DNA of 64,000 nucleotides from Marisediminitalea aggregata (GCF_900129565.1 NZ_FQWD01000001.1:682001-746000), one strand, 5' to 3'; positions 17,136-26,456 are shown, numbered from the stretch's first letter. The notes: a model not told the origin generated them from the sequence alone. Made by a program: numbers and translations.

Positions 17136-18422
17136 ATGAAGGTACTTGTGATTGGCGGCGGTGGCCGCGAACATGCGTTAGCCTGGAAAGCGTCTCAATC
17201 TGCTGGTGTAACCGATGTCTTTGTGGCACCGGGTAACGCAGGCACAGCCATTGAAGACAAGCTGACTAACGTGGATATCTCTGCCACTGACGTAAGCGCT
17301 TTGGTCGCGTTTGCCAAAGACAACCAGATTGATTTAACCATTGTCGGCCCCGAAGCGCCGCTGGTTATTGGTGTGGTTGATGCGTTCCAGGCCGAAGGTC
17401 TGACTATCTTTGGCCCTAGCAAAGGCGCAGCGCAGCTGGAAGGCTCAAAAGCGTTTACCAAAGACTTCCTCGCCCGTCACAACATTCCAACTGCTGAGTA
17501 CCAAAACTTCACCGAGATCGAACCTGCTTTGGCCTACGTTCGTGAAAAAGGTGCGCCGATCGTGGTTAAAGCCGACGGCTTGGCGGCTGGTAAAGGCGTC
17601 ATCGTGGCGATGACCTTGCAGGAAGCGGAAGACGCTATTCGCGATATGCTGGCTGGCAACGCCTTTGGCGACGCAGGCAGCCGTGTTGTTATTGAAGAGT
17701 TCCTGGACGGCGAAGAAGCCTCTTTCATCGTCATGGTAGACGGTAAAGACGTAGCGGCCTTCGCAACCAGTCAGGACCACAAACGTGCCGGCGACGGCGA
17801 CTCAGGCCCCAACACCGGCGGCATGGGCGCATATTCACCTGCCCCGGTAGTGACGCCTGACATCCACCAGCGCATTATGGATGAAGTGATCAACCCTACT
17901 GTTGCCGGTATGGCTGCAGAAGGCTACCCCTATGTCGGCTTCTTGTATGCAGGCCTGATGATCATGGAAGACGGCACGCCTAAGGTAATTGAATACAACT
18001 GCCGCTTTGGCGATCCGGAAACACAGCCGATCATGTTGCGTTTACAGTCTGACCTGGTGGCACTGTGCCTGAAAGCCTGTAAAGGCGAATTGGCCGGTAC
18101 AAATATCGACTTCGACCCACGTGCGTCTGTTGGCGTGGTATTGGCCGCAGGTGGTTACCCGGGTGATTATGCCAAAGGCAAAGTCATCAATGGTCTGGAT
18201 GATGCCGCCAAACTTGACGGTAAAGTATTCCACGCAGGTACTGCATTAAACGGTGACGACGTTGTAACCAGCGGCGGACGTGTTTTGTGCGCTACTGCAT
18301 TAGGGAACAGCGTGACCGAAGCCCAACAACAAGCCTATGTGTTAACCAAGGCGATTGACTGGGAAGACGTATACTACCGCAACGATATTGCTTACCGCGC
18401 CATTGCCCGCGAAAACAGCTAA
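17136..18422 (+). CDS. purD: PurD, phosphoribosylamine-glycine ligase
   Basis: It joins glycine to phosphoribosylamine with ATP to make GAR in de novo purine synthesis. The 428-residue protein has the N-terminal VIGGGGREHALAWK motif, the ATP-grasp segment PIVVKADGLAAGKGVIVA, the EEFLDGEEASFIVMVDGK and QDHKRAGDGDSGPNTGGMG blocks, and the EYNCRFGDPETQ metal site. Length is normal. It ends before a terminator at 18436. Cotranscription with purH and the intervening gene is inferred from spacing. Confidence 0.98.
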   Translation: MKVLVIGGGGREHALAWKASQSAGVTDVFVAPGNAGTAIEDKLTNVDISATDVSALVAFAKDNQIDLTIVGPEAPLVIGVVDAFQAEGLTIFGPSKGAAQLEGSKAFTKDFLARHNIPTAEYQNFTEIEPALAYVREKGAPIVVKADGLAAGKGVIVAMTLQEAEDAIRDMLAGNAFGDAGSRVVIEEFLDGEEASFIVMVDGKDVAAFATSQDHKRAGDGDSGPNTGGMGAYSPAPVVTPDIHQRIMDEVINPTVAGMAAEGYPYVGFLYAGLMIMEDGTPKVIEYNCRFGDPETQPIMLRLQSDLVALCLKACKGELAGTNIDFDPRASVGVVLAAGGYPGDYAKGKVINGLDDAAKLDGKVFHAGTALNGDDVVTSGGRVLCATALGNSVTEAQQQAYVLTKAIDWEDVYYRNDIAYRAIARENS

Positions 18423-18435
18423 TCGTACTTAAACG

Positions 18436-18465
18436 CCAACCCTGCCAATGAGTAGGGTTGGTTGT
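18436..18465 (+). terminator. Intrinsic terminator after purD
   Basis: CCAACCCT/AGGGTTGG 8-bp stem with a ten-base loop, followed by TTGTTTC. It lies 13 bases past the purD stop. The T tract is short, so it is of moderate strength. Confidence 0.7.
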
Positions 18466-18655
18466 TTCTATCACTTCTTAATAGCCATATTTGACCAACG
18501 TTTTTCACCACCACAGTGACCCGTTTTTTGTTATTTGGAACTTTTAGTTAAGTTGCACAGACTTACTACAGTAATTATATAAAGCATGGATTGGTGCACT
18601 CGCAACTGAAGTATCAGCTTTCCTGTATCAGTTAGTCTTTAATCAAGGAATGGTT

Positions 18656-19465
18656 ATGCGATTAAAAACGCTCTTATTCAGTAGCCCCCTACTCTTGTCT
18701 TTTTCCAGCGTCGCGGCACAAAACGAAGTGACTTTCGGCATTGGCGATTTACAGGATTACACCTCGCCGTTTATCGGCTTGCAATACAAACGCTACTTCA
18801 GTGATGTTCCCACAGAAAATCAGCCACATCTGATTTCGCCCTACCTGAACAAAATCAACAGCGCCTACGGACGCTACTTCACCACCGACATATATGACTT
18901 CTACCAGGCTGGCGGCGAATGGTTTATCGACGACAAATGGGTGGTTAACGCGGATTTACGTTACGTTGACTACGACAGGACATCCACGACAACTTACGCA
19001 ACCGCCGACATCGATGTGGGCTATTTCATTACTCCACAATGGCAGGTAGGTATAGGCAACTATTATCAATACCGGGAAAGCAGACCCGTTTATTACTATG
19101 GAGATGACTATGTGTCTGCTCGCACCTATTCCAACAATCAAAATAACCTGAAAGCGTTCGCACGCTACACCAATATTACGAATGGCAGTGGCTGGGATAT
19201 AGGTACTGAGGTTATCTTTTCTGGTGCGCTAAATACCACATTGGATGTTCGATACTTCTTTAATCCTGGTATCAGTCTTAATTTCACCTACCTGATGGAT
19301 GAGGATGAATCCAACTACCTTTACGACGACGGTGATATTGCAGAACTCACATTAGATTACTGGTTTACACGCAACTTTTCATTGCAGGTTGGCGCCGGTG
19401 CTCGCATAGGCGGGGATGACGACGGCCTGGCAACAGTAACGCTGACAACCAGCTACCGTTTCTAA
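18656..19465 (+). CDS. Putative outer-membrane porin-like barrel protein
   Basis: The 269-residue protein has a signal peptide (MRLKTLLFSSPLLLSFSSVAAQ) followed by repeating barrel strands with alternating aromatics, such as WVVNADLRYVDYD, TADIDVGYFITPQWQVGIG and YSNNQNNLKAFARYT. It ends TVTLTTSYRF with a terminal phenylalanine, typical of outer-membrane barrels. It resembles the solitary putative porins of alteromonads. I chose the second ATG (18656), since the AAGG lies nine bases ahead of it; the first ATG (18650) is too close. No operon partner is apparent. Confidence 0.72.
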   Translation: MRLKTLLFSSPLLLSFSSVAAQNEVTFGIGDLQDYTSPFIGLQYKRYFSDVPTENQPHLISPYLNKINSAYGRYFTTDIYDFYQAGGEWFIDDKWVVNADLRYVDYDRTSTTTYATADIDVGYFITPQWQVGIGNYYQYRESRPVYYYGDDYVSARTYSNNQNNLKAFARYTNITNGSGWDIGTEVIFSGALNTTLDVRYFFNPGISLNFTYLMDEDESNYLYDDGDIAELTLDYWFTRNFSLQVGAGARIGGDDDGLATVTLTTSYRF

Positions 19466-19515
19466 CAACCAATAAGGCAGGTAAGCAAACCAAGGCATAT
19501 CTGCCAAACAATAGC

Positions 19516-19767
19516 CTAAACCGGTTCAACAGCCTTCTTGCGGAACCGGTTAACCATATTCCCCGTTAACGCCCATACCATTACGCCAGACCAAGCGATA
19601 AGGGAAAAGCCCGCGGGTACACAGGCAAGGAGAATCAATTTAAATTGTTTTCGATTAAACACCAATGCCACTAACGCGGGGAGAAACCACGTCAATAAAA
19701 CCAATGCTCCCACTACCATTAACAACATGGGGTCGGTGGTCGCAAAAAATTGCGATAGCGCGTCCAT
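19516..19767 (-). CDS. Superinfection-immunity-like small membrane protein
   Basis: The 83-residue protein has two transmembrane segments (MLLMVVGALVLLTWFLPALV and LILLACVPAGFSLIAWSGVM) with a short basic linker NRKQFK. This matches the family named after the phage T4 Imm superinfection protein (PF14373), which is widespread on chromosomes, often without phage nearby. In chromosomes the role is unknown; despite the family name, phage exclusion should not be assumed. It faces the porin gene convergently. No phage genes surround it. Confidence 0.65.
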   Translation of the reverse strand: MDALSQFFATTDPMLLMVVGALVLLTWFLPALVALVFNRKQFKLILLACVPAGFSLIAWSGVMVWALTGNMVNRFRKKAVEPV

Positions 19768-19987
19768 TTACCTGTCCTTTAAGCGATACATTCAGGTATA
19801 CAGTCTTGGTATTGAAGAAAAGATTACAAAAAAAGCGCATTTAATTTTGTATATCGCTGCCTTCGGCAACTCCTGTAAAGATCGTTTCTGACTATTTCAA
19901 ACCTTAATGCAAATCAAGGTTTGCATGTTGATGTCTTGCCTTCACGCTACTTCGAGAGCTAAGGTAGTCATTCAAACAGGAAGTACT

Positions 19988-21001
19988 ATGACTCAATACT
20001 CACCGACGGCACGCCTATACCACATACTGGAGCCCGCCCCAAAAGGCGATACGCCCAGTCGCGTGTTCGACCTGCTGTTGATAGCGCTAATTCTGCTGAA
20101 TGCATTTGCAGTGATGATGTCTACGGTGCACAGCTTTCATCAGCAATGGGCCGAGCCCTTGTATTGGTTTGAAGTGTTCTCGGTTGGGGTATTTACCCTG
20201 GAATATGTATGCCGGGTGTGGAGCTGTGTGCATGCGCCACACACCAAAGTGTACCGGCAGGCTCCCTACACCGAGCCGTGGCAACAACGGCTGCGCTACC
20301 TGTTTACCCCGATGGCGCTAATCGATTTACTTGCCATTTTGCCATTCTACCTGGGTATGTTCTTTGTCATTGATTTGCGGATTTTACGACTGCTGCGTTT
20401 AACCCGTTTAATTAAACTGGGCCGTTATTCCCGGTCAGTAAACCTGTTGCTTACCGTTATTCGCAAAGAGGCCCGGGTATTATTCGCAGCAGTATCCGTG
20501 CTGATCATTGTGATGGTCCTGTCTGCTACCGGAATGTATTACATTGAACAGCACGCACAACCCAATGCATTTGGTAGCATCCCTGCTGCACTGTGGTGGG
20601 CCATCAACACGCTGACCACGGTAGGTTACGGTGATGTGACGCCCATCACGCCGCTGGGCAAACTATTTTCTGGCATTATTACTATTTTAGGTGTCGGTAT
20701 CTTTGCACTTCCGGCCGGTATTTTAGCCGCCAGGTTGTCAGAACTTAGCCGGGTGCGCAGAGATACTTTCCGCAAACACGTACTGGAAGTCATGGAAGAT
20801 GGCAGCCTGTCGCCGCACGAGTTGGGCCGTTTAAATCAGCTGCGCGAAGCACTGGATTTAGACGATGAACAGGCCAACCTGCTCATTGATCTGGCGGTGG
20901 AAAACACCCGTCAAACCGGGGGAGCGCAGGGCGTAAACTTCTGCCCCCACTGTGGTAAGTCCCTTGTTTCACACCAGACACCAAAAAAGGATGACGCTTG
21001 A
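19988..21001 (+). CDS. Voltage-gated K+ channel-type ion transporter with a C-terminal zinc-ribbon-like end
   Basis: The 337-residue protein has six predicted membrane segments. These include an arginine-rich S4 voltage sensor (RILRLLRLTRLIKLGRYSRS), a re-entrant pore with selectivity filter TTVGYGDVTP, and an S6 with GVGIFALPAGILA. Architecture is that of a Kv (6-TM) potassium channel. The ATG at 19988 is preceded by AGGAAG; an upstream in-frame ATG lacks one. The C-terminal tail has a predicted helical region and ends with VNFCPHCGKSL, a CxxC knuckle unusual for such channels. Its physiological role is unknown. Confidence 0.9.
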   Translation: MTQYSPTARLYHILEPAPKGDTPSRVFDLLLIALILLNAFAVMMSTVHSFHQQWAEPLYWFEVFSVGVFTLEYVCRVWSCVHAPHTKVYRQAPYTEPWQQRLRYLFTPMALIDLLAILPFYLGMFFVIDLRILRLLRLTRLIKLGRYSRSVNLLLTVIRKEARVLFAAVSVLIIVMVLSATGMYYIEQHAQPNAFGSIPAALWWAINTLTTVGYGDVTPITPLGKLFSGIITILGVGIFALPAGILAARLSELSRVRRDTFRKHVLEVMEDGSLSPHELGRLNQLREALDLDDEQANLLIDLAVENTRQTGGAQGVNFCPHCGKSLVSHQTPKKDDA

Positions 21002-21108
21002 TTATTCTGCTCGCACAGCATATAACTAGGGTCTGGTTTTCTCGCGCTGAGACAGCACTCCCTGGTTAGCAACCCGGTTGCAGTGTGTCCACTTAACAAA
21101 GAATTGTC

Positions 21109-22005
21109 ATGTCGGTTAAACATCCCATTATAGCGATAACAGGTTCTTCCGGTGCGGGTACGACTACCACCACCAATGCCATTCGCCACATTTTTCGCAA
21201 TTTAAACATTGATGCCGCCTACGTAGGCGGAGACAGCTTTCACCGCTTCACCCGCCCTGAAATGGAAGTTGAAATTCGCAAAGCTCAGGAGCAGGGCCGG
21301 CACATTAGCTACTTTGGCCCGAAAGCAAACGACTTTGCATTACTGGAAACCCTGTTCCAGCAATACGGTGACGACGGTAGTGGCAAGTTTCGACAATACC
21401 TGCACACCTTCGACGATGCGGTCCCGTTTAACCAAATGCCAGGCACGTTTACGCCCTGGCAGGAATTACCGGCCAACACCGATTTATTGTTCTACGAAGG
21501 GCTGCACGGCGGGGTAAAAACCGAAGATATTGATGTAGCCAAACACGTGGACCTGCTGGTTGGCATGGTACCCATCGTAAACCTGGAGTGGATTCAGAAG
21601 ATTGTACGGGACACCACCGACCGCGGGCATTCACGCGAAGCCGTAATGAGCAGCATTGTGCGAGGTCTGGACGACTACTTCCATTACATCACACCGCAGT
21701 TTTCTCGTACTCACGTGAATTTCCAGCGCGTACCTACCGTTGACACATCGAACCCATTCAGCGCGCGGGAAATCCCAACGCAAGACGAAAGCTTTGTGGT
21801 AGTTCGTTTTCGCCGCGAAATGAAAAACGTCAACTTCCCGTATTTACTGCAAATGATCGACGGCTCGTTCATGTCGCGGATTAATACGCTGGTTGTGCCG
21901 GGTGGCAAAATGGGTCTGGCTATGGAGTTAATATTAACCCCGTTAATCGAAGATCTCATGAAGCGTAAGCAGAAGCGTGGCTATCAAATGGACTGGGTTC
22001 AGTAA
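21109..22005 (+). CDS. prkB: PrkB, phosphoribulokinase-family protein
   Basis: The 298-residue protein has the kinase P-loop ITGSSGAGTTTTT (about residues 8-20), the YVGGDSFHRFTR loop and the YEGLHGG segment of the phosphoribulokinase/uridine kinase family. It is the prkB group carried by many heterotrophic gammaproteobacteria, including E. coli near yheT. No RuBisCO is visible in the window, so carbon fixation is not implied and the true substrate is unclear. An AAAGAA precedes the ATG. It lies about 180 bases before nhaD, with a hairpin between. Confidence 0.9.
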   Translation: MSVKHPIIAITGSSGAGTTTTTNAIRHIFRNLNIDAAYVGGDSFHRFTRPEMEVEIRKAQEQGRHISYFGPKANDFALLETLFQQYGDDGSGKFRQYLHTFDDAVPFNQMPGTFTPWQELPANTDLLFYEGLHGGVKTEDIDVAKHVDLLVGMVPIVNLEWIQKIVRDTTDRGHSREAVMSSIVRGLDDYFHYITPQFSRTHVNFQRVPTVDTSNPFSAREIPTQDESFVVVRFRREMKNVNFPYLLQMIDGSFMSRINTLVVPGGKMGLAMELILTPLIEDLMKRKQKRGYQMDWVQ

Positions 22006-22101
22006 CAGTTCAAACATATATTTAACACGCTGATTACATTGGCTTTCTTTAGTATTAAGACCAAGGTCGTGCATTCGTTAAATGAATAGCTGATATACCT
22101 C

Positions 22102-22127
22102 AAAACACGTCCGGTTGGGCGTGTTTT
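22102..22127 (+). terminator. Probable intrinsic terminator after prkB
   Basis: AAAACACGTCC/GGGCGTGTTTT forms an 11-bp stem with one wobble pair and a four-base loop, followed by CACTTTAC. It lies about 100 bases beyond the prkB stop. The T tract is poor downstream but embedded in the stem end. Confidence 0.6.
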
Positions 22128-22187
22128 CACTTTACTCAACACACCACAACCCTACAATATCGCCACTGTTATTGTGGTGAAATCGTT

Positions 22188-23441
22188 ATGCTCGATACTG
22201 TCCTCATTCTCCTCGCCGCCCTGGCTCTGCTAGGCGTTATGTTCGAAGAAGTTTTACACGTCAACAAAGCCAAAATTACGCTGTTTTTTGGCACCCTTGC
22301 CTGGATGCTGCTGTTTATGTCGTCCTCTGGCCCCGAGCAAACTGAACACATTAACGAAGGGCTGCTGCATAACATTACGGAAATCTCAACGCTCTGGCTG
22401 TTCCTGGTAGCGGCCATGACGTTTGTGGCCTACCTCAACCGCAAAGGCTTGATTGCCAACATGCTCAATTTGGTGATGCCATCGCAAATATCACTCAAAA
22501 AGCTGATGTTTATCACTGCGCTGTTCAGCTTTTGCTTCTCGTCTCTGGCCGACAACATAACTGCTACCCTGGTATCAATTGCCATGGTGCTGTCTCTGGG
22601 CTTACCGCTCAATCAAACACTGCGTTTTGCCGTACTGGTGGTTTTTTCGGTTAATTCCGGCGGGGTTTCGCTGATCACCGGCGATGTCACCACGCTGATG
22701 ATATTTATGCAGCACAAGGTCACTATTACTCAACTGTTCTGGTTACTCGTCCCGTCGTTTTTGGCAGTCATGCTGCTGGCCACCTTGTTGAGTACCGGCA
22801 TGAGCGGTGTGGTTAAAATTCGTAAAACGCAGCACGACACCAGCCGTATCGACTATGTGATTGCCGGTATTTTCCTGGCCACAATCCTGTTCACCCTAAT
22901 CCTGAACGTCTTGTTTTCTATTCCCCCTATGCTGAGTTTTCTGGCTGGCATGGCCATTATGTTTCTGGTGGCGAATTCACTGGGCGATGACGACGACCAG
23001 GACCCGATCCTGGACTATATTCGCTACATCGAGTTCGACACCCTGCTGTTCTTCCTGGGGGTGTTATTACTGGTAGGTATGCTGGAGCACATCGAAGCAT
23101 TACATTCCTTGCTTTATCTTTACGAGATGTTTCCGCCTACGGTGGCCAACTACATCATGGGCGCATTGTCAGCGTTGATAGACAACGTGCCGCTGACCGC
23201 CGCATTGCTGAAAGCCAATATCACCATGACCGTGAGCGAATGGATGCTGCTGACCTATGCTGTAGGTGTGGGCGGTTCCCTGCTGATCATCGGCTCAGCA
23301 GCAGGTATTGTTGCCATGAGCAAAGTACAGGGCTTGAGCTTCGCGCGTTATGGCAAGTACTTTGTACTGCTACTGGTTGCTTACTCTCTGGGTTACGCCC
23401 TGGTGTACGGGGTGGCCACTTATATTATGCCGGTTGCCTGA
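22188..23441 (+). CDS. nhaD: NhaD-type Na+/H+ antiporter
   Basis: The 417-residue inner-membrane protein has about ten or more hydrophobic segments and family motifs such as FSSLADNITATLVSIAMVL, VNSGGVSLITGDVTTLM and SALIDNVPLTAALLKANI. NhaD exchanges sodium for protons and is common in marine and alkaliphilic bacteria, supporting salt tolerance and pH homeostasis. The start is ATG at 22188. The next gene is ompR, 104 bases downstream, but a shared transcript is uncertain. Confidence 0.93.
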   Translation: MLDTVLILLAALALLGVMFEEVLHVNKAKITLFFGTLAWMLLFMSSSGPEQTEHINEGLLHNITEISTLWLFLVAAMTFVAYLNRKGLIANMLNLVMPSQISLKKLMFITALFSFCFSSLADNITATLVSIAMVLSLGLPLNQTLRFAVLVVFSVNSGGVSLITGDVTTLMIFMQHKVTITQLFWLLVPSFLAVMLLATLLSTGMSGVVKIRKTQHDTSRIDYVIAGIFLATILFTLILNVLFSIPPMLSFLAGMAIMFLVANSLGDDDDQDPILDYIRYIEFDTLLFFLGVLLLVGMLEHIEALHSLLYLYEMFPPTVANYIMGALSALIDNVPLTAALLKANITMTVSEWMLLTYAVGVGGSLLIIGSAAGIVAMSKVQGLSFARYGKYFVLLLVAYSLGYALVYGVATYIMPVA

Positions 23442-23545
23442 CACGCTTTGTAACAATCCACATTTCGCTGAAACATCTGGGCACTTTTGTCTTGCTGCAC
23501 TTAGGGTTATAGTTGCAACGAGTACATTAGTAATTGGGGCCGGCA

Positions 23546-24268
23546 ATGGGTCAGGAAACATCAAAAATATTGGTTGTCGACGACGACATGCGCTTGCGCA
23601 GTCTGTTGGAACGCTATTTGGTAGAACAGGGATTTCAGGTTCGCAGTGCCGCCAACTCTGAACAGATGGACCGTCTGTTAGAGCGCGAGAACTTTCACCT
23701 GATGGTTCTGGATCTCATGTTACCGGGTGAAGACGGCTTATCCATATGCCGACGCCTGCGACAGGCCGAAAGTAAGATGCCCATTATTATGCTGACCGCC
23801 AAGGGCGACGAGGTAGACCGAATCATTGGTCTTGAAATGGGCGCCGATGACTACCTGCCAAAACCTTTTAACCCCCGTGAATTGTTAGCCAGAGCACGTG
23901 CAGTGCTGCGTCGCCAAACCATTGAGGCACCCGGCGCGCCCTCGCTGGAAGAACAGATCGTGGAGTTTGGCGAATACCGCCTGAATCTGGCCACCCGTGA
24001 AATGACCGCCGATGGCAAACCGCTGTCGCTGACCAGTGGCGAGTTTGCTGTACTGAAATCGCTGGTTACTCACCCACGCGAACCCTTGTCGCGCGACAAA
24101 CTCATGAACCTCGCGCGTGGCCGTGATTACAGTGCGCTGGAGCGCAGCATCGACGTGCAGGTTTCGCGCCTGCGCCGCATGTTAGAGAAAGACCCTGCCA
24201 GCCCACGGTATATTCAGACCGTTTGGGGTCTGGGCTATGTGTTCGTGCCTGATGGCGAAGCGGTATAA
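23546..24268 (+). CDS. ompR: OmpR, DNA-binding response regulator
   Basis: OmpR is the osmolarity-related transcription factor paired with EnvZ. From the ATG at 23546 the protein has 240 residues: a receiver domain (VVDDDMR; phosphoacceptor D56 in VLDLMLPGEDG) and a winged-helix output domain ending SIDVQVSRLRRMLE and IQTVWGLGYVF. An earlier TTG in frame would add MGPA and is less likely. It is 12 bases upstream of envZ, the classic order ompR-envZ. Confidence 0.95.
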   Translation: MGQETSKILVVDDDMRLRSLLERYLVEQGFQVRSAANSEQMDRLLERENFHLMVLDLMLPGEDGLSICRRLRQAESKMPIIMLTAKGDEVDRIIGLEMGADDYLPKPFNPRELLARARAVLRRQTIEAPGAPSLEEQIVEFGEYRLNLATREMTADGKPLSLTSGEFAVLKSLVTHPREPLSRDKLMNLARGRDYSALERSIDVQVSRLRRMLEKDPASPRYIQTVWGLGYVFVPDGEAV

Positions 24269-24280
24269 GTTACCTACCCA

Positions 24281-25621
24281 GTGAGACTACTTCCTAAAAG
24301 TGCCTTCGGGCAAACGGTGATGTTGATTGGCGTACTATTGCTAATCAACCAGGTAGTCTCGTATCTGTCGGTTACCCTGTATTTTATTCGCCCCAGCTAT
24401 GAGCAAATCAACAGCCTGATAGCAACCCAGGCAGCGACGCTAAAAACCCAGCGTGCACTGGTGACCGACCCGGGCTACATCGACAAGCTCAGTGCCAACA
24501 CGGGCATTGAGTTTTTCAGCTTTCAGCAAGCGCAAACAGAAGAACTGGGGCAGGCCACCTTCTACAAATTTATGTCTGATCAGGTAAGTCAGCAACTGGG
24601 TGAAAAAGCCGAAGTGCGCATCAGTACGCCGTTACTTACCGAACAGGACACCCCTTATTATGTATGGCTGAATATAGAAAGCCTGCCGGACATGTGGATC
24701 CGCATGCCAGTGTACGGACTCAGCGACGCCAATATCTTCCCACTTACTTTGTATTTGCTGCTTATTGGTATTCTGAGTGTGGGTGGCGGCTGGCTATTTG
24801 TACTGCGGCTGAACCGCCCGTTAAGTGCCTTACAACGCGCCGCAATGAAGGTTGGTCGCGGGCAGTTCCCACCGCCTCTGCCTGAAGAAGGCAGCAGCGA
24901 GATGATCGAAGTAACCCGCGCGTTTAACCGCATGAACCAGGGCATTAAACAGCTTGAGCACGACCGTATGGTAATGACCGCGGGTATTTCCCACGACCTG
25001 CGTACGCCGCTTACCCGTATTCGCCTGGCAACTGAAATGCTGCCAGACGATCAGGACTGGATAAAAGAAGGCATTGTCAGCGACATCGAAGACATGAACG
25101 CCATCATCGACCAGTTTATTGAGTATGCCCGTCAGGAGCAGCAGGAAAAACAAGAAGTCCTTAACCTGAACGCCCTGATCAACGAACTGGTACACAATCG
25201 TCAGGCCAATGCGTCCAGTCAGGCTGATGGTCAGGAAGCCAAACATATTCACACCGAGCTAAACCCATTGCCGCCCATTCCGCTGCGCAAAGTCGCGGTT
25301 AAACGGGTGATGGAAAACCTCATTGAAAACGCGTTCCGCTACGGCAGCAATAAAATTGAAGTCACCAGCTATTACGAAGAAAAGCACCATCGTGTGGTAT
25401 GTGCGATCCGTGACTTTGGCCCGGGCATTCCGGAAGACTGTCTGGAATCCATGTTTCGGCCGTTTTCTCAGGGCGACACCGCCCGAGGTTCAGGTGGCTC
25501 AGGGCTCGGCCTGGCAATTACCAAACGCATCATTGAAATGCACGGCGGGCAAATCAGCTTAAGAAATCACCCCCACGGCGGACTCATTGCTGAATTCTGG
25601 CTGCCCAGTGAAGGGTTGTAG
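24281..25621 (+). CDS. envZ: EnvZ, osmosensor histidine kinase
   Basis: An inner-membrane sensor kinase that phosphorylates and dephosphorylates OmpR. The 446-residue protein starts with a GTG codon and has two membrane segments (about 11-33 and 151-175) around a periplasmic domain, a HAMP-like linker ([18 protein letters not shown]), the H box [20 protein letters not shown] with H238, and an ATPase domain with ENAFRYG (N box), FGPGIPE (G1) and [11 protein letters not shown] (G2). Length matches relatives. No other genes appear in the ompR-envZ operon. Confidence 0.95.
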   Translation: MRLLPKSAFGQTVMLIGVLLLINQVVSYLSVTLYFIRPSYEQINSLIATQAATLKTQRALVTDPGYIDKLSANTGIEFFSFQQAQTEELGQATFYKFMSDQVSQQLGEKAEVRISTPLLTEQDTPYYVWLNIESLPDMWIRMPVYGLSDANIFPLTLYLLLIGILSVGGGWLFVLRLNRPLSALQRAAMKVGRGQFPPPLPEEGSSEMIEVTRAFNRMNQGIKQLEHDRMVMTAGISHDLRTPLTRIRLATEMLPDDQDWIKEGIVSDIEDMNAIIDQFIEYARQEQQEKQEVLNLNALINELVHNRQANASSQADGQEAKHIHTELNPLPPIPLRKVAVKRVMENLIENAFRYGSNKIEVTSYYEEKHHRVVCAIRDFGPGIPEDCLESMFRPFSQGDTARGSGGSGLGLAITKRIIEMHGGQISLRNHPHGGLIAEFWLPSEGL

Positions 25622-25646
25622 AGCGCGACTCTGGCACTCCTGAATT

Positions 25647-25716
25647 TTCCCATTCCGTCATCCCTGAACATTCCCATTTCGTCGTCCCTGAATCGCGAAG
25701 CGATAGCAGGGATACC
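25647..25716 (+). repeat. Tandem 24-base repeat with adjoining palindrome
   Basis: TTCCCATTCCGTCATCCCTG (25647) and TTCCCATTTCGTCGTCCCTG (25671) head two 24-base copies identical at 20 of 24 positions. The second copy runs into a nested palindrome with TCCCTG, ATCGC-GAA-GCGAT and CAGGGA. Similar 'GTCATCCCTGAA' inverted repeats recur between genes in many proteobacterial genomes. It lies 26 bases after envZ. Whether it is a mobile intergenic repeat in this genome cannot be seen from one copy. Confidence 0.65.
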
Positions 25717-25812
25717 GCTCTTTTACCTACATAAAACCGCGCAAGCCGTGTTACTGTGACGATGTTAATTAAAGTGCTTTGCATAGAGGCAGGGATGGGA
25801 GCAAACCTAAAC

Positions 25813-26424
25813 ATGAATCAACAACAATACACCTCAGGATTAGGAAAACAGTCAGTAGTACCACCGGAAGTGAAAGGCTGGAACTGGGGCGCATTTTTAC
25901 TTAACTGGATTTGGGGCATTGGCAATAGCACTTACATAGCGCTGTTAATGTTCGTGCCCCTGGTCAATATTTTTATGTTTTTCATACTCGGCGCCAAAGG
26001 CAATGAATGGGCTTGGAAAAACAGAACATGGCGCGATGTAGAACACTTTAAACAAACACAAAAATCATGGCGAAACGCTGGATTTATTCTCTGGCTCGTT
26101 GTTTTCCCTCTGTTCTTCACGCTGATTGGCAACATGCTGAAAGGTGATGCTTTCGAGCAATCTTTGACGGCAATATCGCAACATGCTGACGTTGTTGACG
26201 TGATCGGCGAACCGATTGAAGCAGGCTACTTTGTTACGGGGAGCATTCGAACATCAGGATCAAATGGAGAAGCCTATTTGCAATATTCCCTATCCGGCCC
26301 CAAAGGTGAGGCTGAAGCGTACGTCCAGGCATATAAAGACATGGATGTGTGGGTATTACATAACGTTATCGTGCACTGGCCTGAGTCAGACACCAGGATT
26401 CAGGTTGTGACACCGGTAGAATAA
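25813..26424 (+). CDS. Coa1-like membrane protein (N-terminal membrane region plus Coa1-type domain)
   Basis: The 203-residue protein has an N-terminal KGWNWGAFLLNWIWGIGN segment and two hydrophobic stretches (about 30-60 and 88-110). The C-terminal part includes GEPIEAGYFVTGSI, SGSNGEAYLQYSLSGPKGEA and WVLHNVIV, as in Coa1-family domains (cytochrome oxidase assembly factor 1 relatives). A role in oxidase assembly is extrapolation from the eukaryotic name. I took ATG 25813, since GGGAG lies about 11 bases ahead; ATG 25795 is alternative. It stands alone after envZ and ends at a hairpin shared with the pckA side. Confidence 0.6.
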   Translation: MNQQQYTSGLGKQSVVPPEVKGWNWGAFLLNWIWGIGNSTYIALLMFVPLVNIFMFFILGAKGNEWAWKNRTWRDVEHFKQTQKSWRNAGFILWLVVFPLFFTLIGNMLKGDAFEQSLTAISQHADVVDVIGEPIEAGYFVTGSIRTSGSNGEAYLQYSLSGPKGEAEAYVQAYKDMDVWVLHNVIVHWPESDTRIQVVTPVE

Positions 26425-26456
26425 ATAAAAAAGCCCGTTTACTCGCGCAAACGGGC
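26425..26456 (-). terminator. Intrinsic terminator for pckA (and possibly the facing gene)
   Basis: AGCCCGTTT/AAACGGGCT 9-bp stem (26432-26456), an eight-base loop, with T's on the minus strand (A's at 26425-26431). It lies 46 bases past the pckA stop. Confidence 0.88.

Noticed and set aside
19516-19767. Reading the Imm-like gene as a phage remnant or defence island
   Set aside because: There are no integrase, phage structural or tRNA attachment features around it, and flanking genes are ordinary chromosomal ones.
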